Positions 46,901-56,046 of a DNA stretch of 64,000 bases are shown here, piece after piece; positions within the stretch are counted from its first letter, which is position 1; each line of letters begins with the position of its first letter. A program made the translations under genes and the position numbers. This DNA comes from Pseudochrobactrum saccharolyticum (GTDB taxonomy: Bacteria > Pseudomonadota > Alphaproteobacteria > Rhizobiales > Rhizobiaceae): contig NZ_VZPG01000004.1 in the NCBI RefSeq assembly GCF_008801715.1, forward strand, positions 124,001 through 188,000, read 5' to 3'. The notes under the pieces were generated by a model that was given only the letters and a program-made list of their open reading frames with translations, did no database searches and was not told the DNA's origin.

Positions 46901-47483
46901 CAGTTTCGCCGAGCTGCCATTCGGTTTCCAGCTTGTCGAGTGCTTTGTCGAGATCGTCGCCGGAGAGCTTGGCTTTCAGCTCTTCACGTTTGATCTTATG
47001 GGCTTTGCGGTCTTCGTCTTTAACGTCCGTGGCATTGGCCAGCATGGACTTTGGTGTCTCAAGGCCGATTTTAGCCATGGCTTCGCGGAACAATGCGCGG
47101 TCTTCGGCTTTATCAATGGCTTTGGCATCAGCGCCGATCATTTCCACATTGTAGCGGTCGAGAACACCCATGCGCTTCAGCGACAGCGCGGTGTTCAGTG
47201 CAGTCTGGCCGCCCATGGTTGGCAGCAGCGCATCAGGGCGCTCTTTGGCGATGATCTTGGCAACAACTTCCGGTGTGATCGGCTCAATATATGTAGCATC
47301 CGCCAGATCAGGATCTGTCATGATCGTGGCCGGATTGGAATTCACCAGAATGATCCGGTACCCTTCTTCTTTCAGGGCTTTACAGGCCTGTGTGCCTGAA
47401 TAGTCAAATTCACATGCCTGACCGATAACAATTGGTCCCGCTCCGATAATCAGAATCGATTTGATGTCTGTGCGTTTTGGCAT
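43992..47483 (-). CDS. carB: Carbamoyl-phosphate synthase large subunit
   Basis: Makes carbamoyl phosphate from bicarbonate, ATP and ammonia delivered by CarA; feeds pyrimidine and arginine synthesis. 1163 residues, about 90 more than E. coli. Part of the excess is a charged insert after the K-S-M-L-A-N segment (near residues 155-205: D-E-D-R-K-A-H-K...W-Q-L-G-E-T-D-R), which I believe is common in alphaproteobacteria. Two ATP-grasp halves ([10 protein letters not shown] and G-G-R-A-M-Q-I) and a C-terminal MGS-like allosteric domain are present. ATG at 47483. Confidence 0.97.
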   Translation of the reverse strand: MPKRTDIKSILIIGAGPIVIGQACEFDYSGTQACKALKEEGYRIILVNSNPATIMTDPDLADATYIEPITPEVVAKIIAKERPDALLPTMGGQTALNTALSLKRMGVLDRYNVEMIGADAKAIDKAEDRALFREAMAKIGLETPKSMLANATDVKDEDRKAHKIKREELKAKLSGDDLDKALDKLETEWQLGETDRKQRYMTHAMGLAAQALDHVGLPAIIRPSFTLGGTGGGIAYNRSEFFEIVEGGLDASPTTEVLIEESVLGWKEYEMEVVRDKADNCIIICSIENIDPMGVHTGDSITVAPALTLTDKEYQIMRDASIAVLREIGVETGGSNVQFAVNPENGRLIVIEMNPRVSRSSALASKATGFPIAKVAAKLAVGYTMDELENDITGGATPASFEPSIDYVVTKIPRFAFEKFPGANNVLTTAMKSVGEVMAIGRTFQESLQKALRGLETGLTGLDEIAIPNIEDGDEKGAIRAAIGTPTPDRLRMVAQAMRLGMPLDEIHAACKIDPWFLEQMAEIVATEDRVREHGLPQDAENMRYLKAMGFSDSRLASLIRKDAKDVAKHRAELSVHPIFKRIDTCAAEFSSPTAYMYSTYETPFAGVEACEADVSERKKVVILGGGPNRIGQGIEFDYCCCHAAFALSDAGYEAIMINCNPETVSTDYDTSDRLYFEPLTDEDVIEILRKEQEKGTLHGVIVQFGGQTPLKLANALEKANIPILGTSPDAIDLAEDRDRFQKLLIKLGLNQPKNGIAYSVEQARLIAADLGFPLVVRPSYVLGGRAMQIIHDERMLQKYLLETVPELVTEDIKAKYPNDKTGQINTLLGKNPLLFDTYLTDAIEVDVDCLCDGKDAYVAGIMEHIEEAGIHSGDSACSLPVHTLSDEIVAELERQTIAMAKALNVGGLMNVQYAIKDNVVYVLEVNPRASRTVPFVAKTNGTPIAKVAARIMAGESLEQALAAYGGKPDVKAQRHIAVKEAVFPFARFPGVDTLLGPEMRSTGEVMGLDYDYALAFAKSQLGAGVDLPRDGTVFVSVRDEDKARIVAPVKRLADLGFKVLATGGTQRYLAEQGIEATKVNKVLEGRPHIEDAIRNRQVHIVFNTTDSVSAVSDSKSIRRATLMHKLPYYTTLAGAEAVSEAIAALKAGSLEVRPLQDYFKKA

Positions 47484-47805
47484 GGTCTCATCCTGTGTTT
47501 AGCGCTTATTCGGCTCTGCGACAAAAGCCCGAACGGTATGACCGTCGGGTTCAGAGGCTATATGATGCGTCTGGGCTAAGCGTGTCTTATAGGTAATCAA
47601 TTTGCGGAAAGTAACCCCTTAAATACGTTATTTGGGAGAAAATATGCGTTTATAACAATTCTTATTGAAATTTGACCGGTTGTCAGCCTGTTTTGAAATG
47701 TCCTGTGTTTTATCTTTGCTAAATAGACCGCGGGCAGAGTAGCGGGCAGAGCATTTCCGTTTTATTATAGCTGCCAAAGAATTATGTAAAATAAGGAGAG
47801 CGCTG
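47484..47805. other. Divergent region between carB and the zinc peptidase gene
   Basis: About 320 bases, presumably both promoters. The stretch 47590-47770 is AT-rich. No operator recognised. Confidence 0.45.
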
Positions 47806-48717
47806 ATGCGCTGGCAAGGTCGCGAAGAGAGTGACAATGTTGAGGATCGCCGTGGGAATGGCGGAGGTGGTCTGAGAGGTGGTGGCGGACTCGGCGGGCC
47901 GGGTTTCCGTGTTGTGCGCGGCGGCGGGCTTTCCGGCATTCTTATTCTGGGTGTTATGGCACTTGTTTTGTGGATGGCCGGTATTAATCCGCTGCCTATC
48001 CTGTTCGGTGACGGTTCCATCCAGAGCACACAGACATCCGGCGGCTCTTCCAATATTGGTGCTTCCACGCCGCGCGCCGATGATGAAGCGGCCAGTTTCA
48101 GTCGTGTTGTCTTGAAAGAAACAGAAGAAGTCTGGAGCGGTATTTTCCAGTCTGCCGGTCAGACCTATAAAAAGCCGGTTCTGGTGTTGTTTGACGGTCA
48201 GGTAAGATCCGCCTGCGGTTTTGCTTCTGCTGCCTCGGGACCTTTCTACTGCCCGGGCGACCAGAAAGTTTATATCGATCTGAGTTTCTACCGTGAACTG
48301 GACAAGCGTTTCGGCGCTTCCGGTGATTTTGCCCATGCCTATGTGCTGTCGCATGAAGTTGGTCATCATGTGCAGAACCTTCTCGGTATTCTGCCGAAAT
48401 TTAACCAGATGCGTCAAAGCATGAGTGAAGCGCAGTCCAATGCCATGTCCGTGCGCGTGGAATTGCAGGCCGATTGCTTTGCCGGTGTCTGGGGTAAATT
48501 CACCGAGCAGAAAGGCCTGCTGGAGCAGGGTGATCTCGAAGAAGCTCTGAACGCTGCCCATCAGATCGGTGACGATACTTTGCAGAAGCGTTCGCAGGGC
48601 TATGTCGTGCCGGAAAGCTTCAATCACGGTACCTCTGAACAGCGTGCCAAATGGTTCAAGCGCGGCTTCGATACGGGACGGGTTGATGCCTGTGATACTT
48701 TCAACAACCCCATTTAA
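47806..48717 (+). CDS. ypfJ: Neutral zinc metallopeptidase, YpfJ/KPN_02809 family
   Basis: 303 residues. A glycine-rich cytoplasmic N-terminus (G-G-G-G-L-R-G-G-G-G-L-G-G), one membrane helix near 43-60, then a periplasmic zincin-like domain. The metal site is H183-E-V-G-H187-H, and the downstream E-L-Q-A-D-C segment supplies the third ligand. Two further cysteines lie at the P-F-Y-C-P and D-A-C-D segments. Role unknown; membrane-associated proteolysis is likely. AAGGAGAGCGCTG precedes the ATG. The gene lies on the opposite strand between carB and carA. Confidence 0.92.
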   Translation: MRWQGREESDNVEDRRGNGGGGLRGGGGLGGPGFRVVRGGGLSGILILGVMALVLWMAGINPLPILFGDGSIQSTQTSGGSSNIGASTPRADDEAASFSRVVLKETEEVWSGIFQSAGQTYKKPVLVLFDGQVRSACGFASAASGPFYCPGDQKVYIDLSFYRELDKRFGASGDFAHAYVLSHEVGHHVQNLLGILPKFNQMRQSMSEAQSNAMSVRVELQADCFAGVWGKFTEQKGLLEQGDLEEALNAAHQIGDDTLQKRSQGYVVPESFNHGTSEQRAKWFKRGFDTGRVDACDTFNNPI

Positions 48718-48718
48718 T

Positions 48719-48840
48719 ATATTCGGGTGCTGACGGTCTGCAAATAGCGCCTTCCTGTGCTTCCGGTACTCACGTACTATAGTACGCTCCGTTCCGGTTC
48801 TCGTAAGACACTATTTTCGCCACGTCATCATCCCGAATAT
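48719..48840. repeat. 122-base imperfect palindrome
   Basis: Outer arms ATATTCGGG (48719-48727) / CCCGAATAT (48832-48840), then TGACG / CGTCA, AAATAG / CTATTTT and CCGG / CCGG pairings. The exact centre is CGTACTATAGTACG (48773-48786). It begins one base after the ypfJ stop. It differs from modules M1-M4 and could be another dispersed repeat or a non-autonomous mobile element. Confidence 0.82.
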
Positions 48841-48880
48841 GACCTCGCGCTTGATAGAAAAATCAAACTACGAGTATAGA

Positions 48881-48909
48881 AAAAGGCCGGTGAAAATCAC
48901 CGGCCTTTT
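48881..48909. terminator. Bidirectional terminator between ypfJ and carA
   Basis: AAAAGGCCGGTGA-AAA-TCACCGGCCTTTT. Confidence 0.9.
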
Positions 48910-48957
48910 ATTTTGTCTATGAATATTTATCTCAGGCCGCATCGCGTCCTTTTAAGC

Positions 48958-50178
48958 TCAGGCCGCTTCGCGTTCCGGCAGAGGTTCCTGACCCTTGCGT
49001 GCGCGGATCAGGTTGATAAAGCGGCGGAACAGGTAGAACGAGTCTTCAGGACCCGGAGAAGCTTCCGGATGGTGCTGTACTGAGAAGACCGGCTTGCCGA
49101 TAATCCGCAATCCGCAATTTGTACCGTCAAACAGCGAGATGTGAGTTTCTTCCACGCCTGAAGGCAGGCTGTCCGCATCCACTGCAAAGCCGTGGTTCAT
49201 CGATACGATTTCAACTTTACCGGTTGTGTGATCTTTCACCGGATGGTTGCCGCCGTGATGACCCTGATGCATCTTCACTGTCTTGCCACCTGTTGCCAGT
49301 GCCAGCATCTGGTGGCCGAGGCAGATACCAAACAGCGGAATGTCGGTTTCAATCAGTTTTTTAATGGTTGGCACTGCATATTCACCGGTAGCCGCCGGAT
49401 CGCCAGGGCCGTTGGACAGGAATACGCCGTCCGGATTGTGCGCCAGAATATCTTCAGCGCTTGCTGTAGCCGGAACAACCGTTACCTTGCCGCCGAGATC
49501 TGCAAACAGACGAAGAATGTTACGTTTGATACCATAGTCAACTGCAACGACATGGAACTGTTCTTCTGTCTGGCTGCCATAGCCTTCATTCCAGACCCAT
49601 GACTTTTCTGTCCATACGGAAGACTGGCCGGAAGTAACATCTTTAGCGAGGTCGAGGTCTACGAGACCAGCCCATGCTGCCGCGCGTTTTTTCAGAGCCG
49701 GAATGTCGAAATTGCCGCTCGGATCGTGAGCGATCACGGCATTGGCTGCGCCTTTTTCACGGATCAGGGCGGTCAGTGCGCGTGTATCAACATTGCTGAG
49801 GCCGATAATGCCGTGCTGCTTCAGCCATTTGTCGAAATCCTGAGTGGCGCGGTAGTTTGAAGGGGCAGTAATATCAGCCTTAATGATTGTGCCGACTGCG
49901 CCGGAGCGGCTGGCCGGATTAAGGCGCTCGCTGTCTTCTTCATTGGTGCCGACATTGCCGATATGTGGGAATGTGAAAGTCACGATCTGGCCTGCATAGG
50001 ACGGATCGGTCAGAACTTCCTGATAACCGGTGAGGGAGGTGTTGAAGCAGACTTCCGCTTCAATCGCGCCGACTGCGCCGACACCTTTGCCTTCGATCAC
50101 TGTGCCGTCCGCCAAAACAAGAACAGCTGTTGGCTTGGAAGTCGTCCAGGGTGCGGTTTTGTGTGTGGTTTCGGTCAT
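48958..50178 (-). CDS. carA: Carbamoyl-phosphate synthase small subunit
   Basis: Glutaminase subunit that passes ammonia to CarB. 406 residues from ATG 50178, seven bases after AGGAG. N-terminal CPSase_sm domain (C-F-N-T-S-L-T-G-Y-Q-E-V), then a class I glutamine amidotransferase domain with the nucleophile in F-G-I-C-L-G-H-Q and the His/Glu pair in V-Q-H-H-P-E-A-S-P-G-P-E-D. Upstream lies repeat copy 6. It is separated from carB by about 1.5 kb and by a gene on the other strand, so the subunits are not cotranscribed. Confidence 0.97.
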   Translation of the reverse strand: MTETTHKTAPWTTSKPTAVLVLADGTVIEGKGVGAVGAIEAEVCFNTSLTGYQEVLTDPSYAGQIVTFTFPHIGNVGTNEEDSERLNPASRSGAVGTIIKADITAPSNYRATQDFDKWLKQHGIIGLSNVDTRALTALIREKGAANAVIAHDPSGNFDIPALKKRAAAWAGLVDLDLAKDVTSGQSSVWTEKSWVWNEGYGSQTEEQFHVVAVDYGIKRNILRLFADLGGKVTVVPATASAEDILAHNPDGVFLSNGPGDPAATGEYAVPTIKKLIETDIPLFGICLGHQMLALATGGKTVKMHQGHHGGNHPVKDHTTGKVEIVSMNHGFAVDADSLPSGVEETHISLFDGTNCGLRIIGKPVFSVQHHPEASPGPEDSFYLFRRFINLIRARKGQEPLPEREAA

Positions 50179-50212
50179 TGAGGCACTCCTGATCAAAATT
50201 GCGCGCTGTGCT

Positions 50213-50320
50213 GTTAGAGCATAACACCTTAAACTTGCATCAGTTTAAGGATAAATTATGCTCCAATTTTTAAGTGTTAGAGCGAGTTTTGTGCGCCCAA
50301 CAGGGCGCCCGGCGCTCTAA
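50213..50320 (+). repeat. Mosaic palindromic repeat, copy 6 (M2 + M1)
   Basis: M2 at about 50214-50264: TTAGAGCATAA...ATTATGCTCCAA with inner CTTAAACTTG / CAGTTTAAG. M1 at 50277-50320: TTAGAGCG / CGCTCTAA around GCGCCC-AACA-GGGCGC. Well preserved. It lies between the carA start and the yqeY promoter region. Confidence 0.85.
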
Positions 50321-50897
50321 GTATGTCGCGTCCGTAACCGGCTTTGTGGTCGGCCATCTGAACGGCAACTATGTGTTATATGTGCAGATGCAACCCGGTA
50401 TGATAAACACCAGATGTGCAAAAACGCGCCGGATACAATGAGCTCCGTCGCGAGAATGAAAAAAATCTTCTGCTAAGATTAATAATGTAAAGAAATCTTG
50501 CCCTGCGGTCAATTGCTGTGACGGATATTTTCGCGGGAAAAGCGGCGGCCAGTACGCGGTCAGTACTTTGGGCTTATCAAGACAGCCAGAAAAAGCTGGT
50601 TTCTGCTTGCATAATGCGGAGGCATAATGAGGTTGCGCGAAGAAAATAAGCTGATGGTTTTGCCAAGACTGCAAATTGCGCTATAAGGCCTTTGATTTGC
50701 TTATTCCGGCCAGCTTTATTGCATTCAGGAGCGTATCGCCTTTATTCTGTTTTGTGCGCACGCTCTGATTTCTGTAAAATTTGCATCATGCGCGTGTTTA
50801 TAAAAAGACAACTGACCGCGCCTTGCTCTGACCGGATTTTATAAATTTAACAGGCCGGATACGAATATATAATGCTGTCCTGCCAAGGAGATAAGAA
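50321..50897. other. Gap between repeat copy 6 and yqeY
   Basis: About 580 bases. It presumably carries the yqeY promoter; I found no reliable ORF, repeat or terminator. Confidence 0.45.
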
Positions 50898-51353
50898 ATG
50901 CTGCGTCAGGAAATTTCGCAAGCTCTGACAACGGCTATGAAAGCCCATGAAAAAATGCGTGCTTCAACGCTGCGCCTGATTATGGCTGCTCTGAAGGATC
51001 GCGACATTGCCAATCGCGGTGCAGGCAAAGACCCTGTATCGGATGATGAAATTCTGGCAATTCTTGCCAAGATGATCAAGCAGCGTGAAGAATCTGCCAA
51101 AATGTACGAAGAAGGCAATCGTATTGAACTGGCTGAAAATGAACGCGCTGAAATCGAGATCATCAGAGAATTTCTGCCTCAGCAGTTGAGCGATGAAGAA
51201 ATCCGCGCCAACAGCGCCGCTGCCATTGCCGAAGTCGGTGCGGAAGGCCTGCGCGATATGGGTAAGGTAATGGCGGTTCTTAAAGAACGTTATACCGGCC
51301 AGATGGATTTCGCTAAGGCCAGCGGTGTGCTGAAAGAACTGCTCGGTAGCTGA
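50898..51353 (+). CDS. yqeY: GatB/YqeY domain-containing protein
   Basis: 151 residues. Helical YqeY domain: M-R-A-S-T-L-R-L-I-M-A-A-L-K near the N-terminus, I-L-A-K-M-I-K-Q-R-E-E-S, E-I-E-I-I-R-E-F-L-P-Q-Q-L and a C-terminal G-K-V-M-A-V-L-K...G-V-L-K-E-L. It resembles the tRNA-binding tail of GatB, so a role around tRNA-dependent amidation is guessed in the literature but not settled. AAGGAGATAAGAA precedes the ATG. In many alphaproteobacteria it lies near carA and dnaG, as here. Confidence 0.93.
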   Translation: MLRQEISQALTTAMKAHEKMRASTLRLIMAALKDRDIANRGAGKDPVSDDEILAILAKMIKQREESAKMYEEGNRIELAENERAEIEIIREFLPQQLSDEEIRANSAAAIAEVGAEGLRDMGKVMAVLKERYTGQMDFAKASGVLKELLGS

Positions 51354-51374
51354 TCCTGAATAATTGAGAAAAAC

Positions 51375-51404
51375 AAAAAGCCCGCGATCAACGCGGGCTT
51401 TTTT
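51375..51404. terminator. Bidirectional terminator
   Basis: AAAAAGCCCGCG-ATCAA-CGCGGGCTTTTTT, between convergent yqeY and the Na/Pi cotransporter gene. Confidence 0.92.
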
Positions 51405-51407
51405 GTG

Positions 51408-53084
51408 TCAGCTTTCCGTCACTGTTTTCAGGCGGGTGCCGCCGAGCATGCCTTTTTCTTCCAGTACCGGATAGGCCATTGAAGCCAGCAGCGAGTTGAT
51501 CTGCTTGAGATCGCGGATCGTATCCAGATGGATCGAACTGGTCTCGACACTGCGCACAGTTCCTTCACGCAGGCGCTGGAAATGCATTTCGCTGGTGCGT
51601 TTCTCCATATCGCGCAGATGGTCTTTTTCATGCACGAGCTGGCGCGCCGTATAGCTGTCACGCGATACCAATACGTTGAAGGCCAGATGCGCATTGGAAA
51701 CGACCATGGCGTGGAATTCGGTCAGTTCATCCCAGCCTTCTTCTGTGAACTCCAGCTTACGATCCATCTTCTTCTGCACATGGGCAAGCATATTGCGCAC
51801 AATAATATCGCCGACCTGTTCCAGTTTAACGCAGGCACCGAGTAGTTCCTGCGTGCGCAGAGCTTCATCTTCGCTCAGGTTTTTGGTCGCCAGTTTCGCC
51901 AGATAGAGCTTGATGGCGGCATGACGGGCATCCAGACGGTCATCCAGTTTTGCCAGTTCATTAATGCCGACCTGATCCGGTTTTTCATAAAGATCCATAA
52001 TCCGGCGCAGCATCACGTCAACGGTTTCGCAGGTGCGCACAACTTCACGCGTTGCATTACCGAGGGCAAGTGGCGGGGAGTTGATGACGCTCATATCCAG
52101 CGCGCTGATTTCCTGCGTGAATACAGTTTCTGCCGGTGCTTCCGGTTTGGCTTTAAGATTGACCAGTGCTTCCGTAGCGCGCAGCACAAGTCCTGACAGC
52201 GGAATACCTGCAATCAGAATAATCGTATTGAACAGGATATGCGCATTCACAACCTGACTGACCGGATCGGAGCCGAGAAACTCGACCGGAGGCTTAAAGG
52301 ACAGAAACAGGATCAGGATAACGAGAGAGCCTGCGCCGCGCATCAGCAGATTGCCGAGCGGTACCACGCGGGTTTCCGGCGGGGCATTGCGTGTGAGCAG
52401 GGGGGCGATGATAGAAGAGCCAAGATTGACGCCAAGCACCATTACCACAGCCAGATCCGGCTGAATGAGGCCGCGTGAGGCGAAAGACGTGAGTAAGATG
52501 ATTGCGGCAATTGATGAATGGAACAGCCATGTCATCAGCGCTGCAAGCAGATAAGTGGTGACCGGATCGCTCGCCAGATAATTGACAATCACCGGCAGCA
52601 GCTGACTGTCGCGCAATGGCGTTGTCGCTTCACCTGTGAGTTCAAGCGAGAGAATAAGCAGGCCGATACCGACCAGAATCTTACCATTCTGCCGCCAGAA
52701 CAAACGCTCGGAAGACATGGAAATGAATGTGCCTGCCACAAGCGCCAAAGGCACCAGCAAAGTCAGGTCATAGCTCAGGATTTTAACGACAAGGGCAGAG
52801 CCGAGCTCGCCGCCGCGCACGGCCATAAGTCCGGCCACACCGCTGACAAAGCCTGCGCCGACAAAAGAGCCGACCAGCAAAGTGACGGCCGTGGAGCTTT
52901 GTAGGGATACAGCCAGCAAAACACCGAAGCTGACCGCCAGAAGCGGTTTTTGCATATATTTGCGCAGTCGTCGGCGTAACCGGTCGCCATAGGCGCTTTC
53001 AACGCCTGCCCGAACCATACGGGTTGCCCATAAGAGCAACGCGACTGCCCCTGCAAGATGCAGGAGGACGACTGAACCATTCAA
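51408..53084 (-). CDS. Na+/Pi-cotransporter family protein with PhoU-like tail
   Basis: 558 residues. The N-terminal 320 or so hold two inverted PNaS repeats with the Q-S-S-T-A-V-T-L-L-V-G-S-F and H-S-S-I-A-A-I-I-L-L-T-S-F signatures; the rest is a helical PhoU-like cytoplasmic domain. Members take up phosphate with sodium, or control phosphate flux. TTG start at 53084, eight bases after AAGGA; the overlapping ATG at 53080 is in another frame. A Pho box lies 236 bases upstream (53320-53337), so induction under phosphate starvation is likely. No phosphate regulator is adjacent. Confidence 0.9.
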   Translation of the reverse strand: MNGSVVLLHLAGAVALLLWATRMVRAGVESAYGDRLRRRLRKYMQKPLLAVSFGVLLAVSLQSSTAVTLLVGSFVGAGFVSGVAGLMAVRGGELGSALVVKILSYDLTLLVPLALVAGTFISMSSERLFWRQNGKILVGIGLLILSLELTGEATTPLRDSQLLPVIVNYLASDPVTTYLLAALMTWLFHSSIAAIILLTSFASRGLIQPDLAVVMVLGVNLGSSIIAPLLTRNAPPETRVVPLGNLLMRGAGSLVILILFLSFKPPVEFLGSDPVSQVVNAHILFNTIILIAGIPLSGLVLRATEALVNLKAKPEAPAETVFTQEISALDMSVINSPPLALGNATREVVRTCETVDVMLRRIMDLYEKPDQVGINELAKLDDRLDARHAAIKLYLAKLATKNLSEDEALRTQELLGACVKLEQVGDIIVRNMLAHVQKKMDRKLEFTEEGWDELTEFHAMVVSNAHLAFNVLVSRDSYTARQLVHEKDHLRDMEKRTSEMHFQRLREGTVRSVETSSIHLDTIRDLKQINSLLASMAYPVLEEKGMLGGTRLKTVTES

Positions 53085-53613
53085 ATGCGTATTCCTTTTT
53101 TATTACCGGATGATTAGCTCATCCTTTGTGGTTCCCCGGATTGTCTCCGGATGCTCCGTTCCTGTTCGCGCATACACAACATTGCTGCAGTGATTTGGCG
53201 GAATGATCAGGACGGATAAAATGCAGTGCGAAAATCATGCACTGGCTAATCAATCTAGGCACATTATGCTTAATTTGGAAGAGGGATTTTACCTCTAACA
53301 GATGGTATTTAAAGTTTTTATGACAAATTTATGACAGTTAGCCGACTAAATCAAAATCCTGCATTTTCAGGTACTGAAGGATAATATTGCTGTCCCGTTG
53401 TATAAGATGATAAGCGATAATTATGACAACTGTGCTACCCGCTTATAGGAGAGGCTGCACTTGCACAGGAACCGGCATGTGAGTATCGGGGAAAGATGCG
53501 TTGTTGAGGCGTGTTTTTCTGTATTCCGTGCTATTAAGGTGAGGGGACAAGTCTGATGTCCCCCGAAGCCAGTATTGTTCTGGCAAGAGAACTGAGAGAG
53601 AATTTAAAGGCGC
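53085..53613. other. Divergent region between the Na/Pi cotransporter gene and dnaG
   Basis: About 530 bases. It contains the Pho box described separately. The dnaG promoter must lie nearer 53614 but no clear pair stands out. No gene supported. Confidence 0.5.
53320..53337 (-). promoter_or_regulatory. Pho box (PhoB site) of the Na/Pi cotransporter gene
   Basis: On the minus strand CTGTCAT-AAAT-TTGTCAT: two 7-base direct repeats with a 4-base spacer, one base off the consensus CTGTCAT-N4-CTGTCAT. About nine bases downstream is TTAAATA, well placed as a -10, matching PhoB-activated promoters where the box replaces the -35. The leader would be roughly 215 bases. Confidence 0.78.
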
Positions 53614-55587
53614 ATGCGTTTCCCCCCGTCCTTCCTTGATGAAATCCGCGACCGCGTTCCGATATCGTCTGTGATCGGGACACGCGTGAGTTTTGATCGC
53701 AAGAAAACCAATGCGTCCAAGGGGGATTTCTGGGCGTGCTGTCCTTTTCATGGTGAAAAAAGCCCGAGCTTTCACTGTGAGGATCGCAAAGGCCGCTATC
53801 ATTGTTTCGGCTGTGGTGTGACGGGCGATCATTTCCGTTTTCTTACAGAACTCGAAGGTTTGAACTTTCCCGAGGCTGTCGCACGGATCGCCGATATGGC
53901 CGGTGTTCCGATGCCGGTTATGGATGCCGAACAGCAGAGACGCGAGGAAAAGCGCGGCACGCTCTATGATGTGATGGAACTGGCCGCAGCATTTTTTGAA
54001 GATCAGTTGCAGGCATCCGTTGGTGCCAAAGCGCGTTCTTATTTGCGCGACCGTGGCTTAAATGCGCAGACGCAGGCCGAGTTCCGTATCGGTTATGCGC
54101 CGGAGGGGCGCAATATTCTCAAGGAATATCTGGCCTCAAAAGGCGCAACCCGTGAGCAGATTGAAGCCTGCGGCATGGTTGTGCATGGTGAAGGCATTGC
54201 GGTGTCTTATGACCGTTTCCGCGACCGCATTATGTTTCCGATTACCGACAGCCGCAATCGCGTAATCGCCTTTGGCGGACGTGCAATGTCACCGGATGCA
54301 CCTGCGAAATATCTCAACTCACCGGAAACCGAACTATTTCATAAAGGTCGCGTGCTCTACAATATGGTACACGCGCGCCGTGCCTGTCAGGCGCAAAATG
54401 GCGAAGAAGCCAAACCGGTCATTGCCGTTGAAGGCTATATGGATGTGATCGCACTGGCTCAGGCAGGTTTCAACGAGGTGGTGGCGCCGCTTGGCACGGC
54501 ACTGACCGAGGAGCAGATGGCTTTGCTCTGGCGGATCAGCCCTGAGCCGGTTTTGTGCTTTGACGGCGATCAGGCCGGTCTTCGTGCTGCCTATCGTGCG
54601 GTGGATACCGGTTTGCCGAATTTGCAACCGGGCAAATCGCTGGCTTTTGCTCTGTTGCCTGAGGGTAAAGACCCCGACGATCTGGTCAAGGAGCAGGGTG
54701 CTTCCGCATTTCGTGTCGTGTTGCAGGATGCCAAACCGCTGGCTGAAATGCTGTGGATGCGGGAAACTGCGGGCGGGAATTTTGAAACGCCGGAGCGCCG
54801 TGCTGAACTTGATGCACGGATGCGCACCCATGTGGCGCGCATCAAGGACGAAAGCGTCAAACATTATTACAGCCAGCATATGCGCGAGAAATCGCAGAGC
54901 TTCTTCGGTCCTAAATGGGGGCGGCAGAATGCCGGTAAGCAGGCCGGTGGCTTCGGCGGCAAGGGTAATTTTCAGCCGCAGCGCGGTAAAGGTAGCGGTT
55001 TCGGTGGTGGCTTTGGCAATGCGGCCTCAACCAAGGCTTCTGACAGTCTGACCCGTTCCGCGATTGTGAAGGGCGGTTCATCCGCACCAAGTCTGCGCGA
55101 GGCGACGATCGTTCTGACGCTGATTAATCATCCGGCACTGATCGATGAGAATTTTGAGGTTGTAGCTACACTGGAACTGACCCATGCGGGGCTGACGGCG
55201 CTTCATGCCGCGGTTCTGGATGTGATGGCCAGCCATCTTGCCGAAGACGGTAAGATGATGCGTAAAATCCTCAATGAAAACGGTTTTTCAGAATTGCTGG
55301 ATGAGCTGGAGCTGGTGGTGCGCCGTGCGCGTCTGTGGCCTGCAACGCTGCTGGCAGCCGAAGATGATGCCCGCGAAGCCCTCAAACAGGCGATGCACTT
55401 GCATCTGCGCGCACGGACACTACATAAGGAACTAAGAGCCGTAGAAGAGGCTCTTTCCACTGAAGCGTCAGCCGAGGTTTTTGCGCGTTTGATTGATATT
55501 CAGAGCGAAATTCGCAAGGCCGATGCAACCGAAGCGCTTATTGAAGGTTTCGGTCAGTCTTCAGGACGCCCGCCCGGCGGTTTCTGA
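53614..55587 (+). CDS. dnaG: DNA primase
   Basis: Synthesises RNA primers at the replication fork. 657 residues. The zinc-binding domain has C43-P-F-H46 and C64-F-G-C67 ligands; the TOPRIM core includes A-V-E-G-Y-M-D-V and F-D-G-D-Q-A-G; the C-terminal part is the helicase-binding domain. A Gly/Lys/Gln-rich linker near residues 440-475 (K-Q-A-G-G-F-G-G-K-G) separates core and tail. ATG at 53614. It precedes rpoD as in the macromolecular-synthesis operon, but rpsU is absent and a 460-base gap intervenes. Confidence 0.97.
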   Translation: MRFPPSFLDEIRDRVPISSVIGTRVSFDRKKTNASKGDFWACCPFHGEKSPSFHCEDRKGRYHCFGCGVTGDHFRFLTELEGLNFPEAVARIADMAGVPMPVMDAEQQRREEKRGTLYDVMELAAAFFEDQLQASVGAKARSYLRDRGLNAQTQAEFRIGYAPEGRNILKEYLASKGATREQIEACGMVVHGEGIAVSYDRFRDRIMFPITDSRNRVIAFGGRAMSPDAPAKYLNSPETELFHKGRVLYNMVHARRACQAQNGEEAKPVIAVEGYMDVIALAQAGFNEVVAPLGTALTEEQMALLWRISPEPVLCFDGDQAGLRAAYRAVDTGLPNLQPGKSLAFALLPEGKDPDDLVKEQGASAFRVVLQDAKPLAEMLWMRETAGGNFETPERRAELDARMRTHVARIKDESVKHYYSQHMREKSQSFFGPKWGRQNAGKQAGGFGGKGNFQPQRGKGSGFGGGFGNAASTKASDSLTRSAIVKGGSSAPSLREATIVLTLINHPALIDENFEVVATLELTHAGLTALHAAVLDVMASHLAEDGKMMRKILNENGFSELLDELELVVRRARLWPATLLAAEDDAREALKQAMHLHLRARTLHKELRAVEEALSTEASAEVFARLIDIQSEIRKADATEALIEGFGQSSGRPPGGF

Positions 55588-56046
55588 GGATAAACAGATA
55601 CGTGAATAAGGTCGCCAAACAGAGATAATTTGAACAAAAACTGCTCAGAACTGCATTGTTCGGTGCTTAACCGGCGTCACTCTGTCGCGAATCTGCATAA
55701 ATGATTCGCTTTTTCCATGCGAATCATATGAGTCGCATTCTTTAATTGTATCGGTGAGAGCTCGTTCGTCGCTGAAAGGCGATAATACACAGCATCTGAA
55801 CAATGTCATTACCGGAGTTTATGGCCGGTATGAGGTCAATACGGGGCTGAGAAAGCTCTGTAAATATGAAATTTGCAAACCGTTGTTTTAATTGCCGCAG
55901 CCGGTAATCAGCACGGTTAATCCGGTTTTAACGCGAAAGCGCTATTGCCGATACTATCGATAGTCACGGGGCATAACGCGAATCGTTTGTTTTGTTGTTC
56001 ATTCTGCCCGATGGACAAAACAAACCGATCGTCTGGAGATAAATAT
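55588..56046. other. Gap between dnaG and rpoD
   Basis: 460 bases with the dnaG hairpin at 55687-55714 and a second imperfect palindrome GCGAATC-ATAT-GAGTCGC at about 55719-55736. The rpoD promoter should lie downstream of these. Confidence 0.5.
55687..55714 (+). terminator. Probable terminator of dnaG
   Basis: GCGAATC / GATTCGC, 7-base stem with a 9-base loop, followed by T5. Confidence 0.6.
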
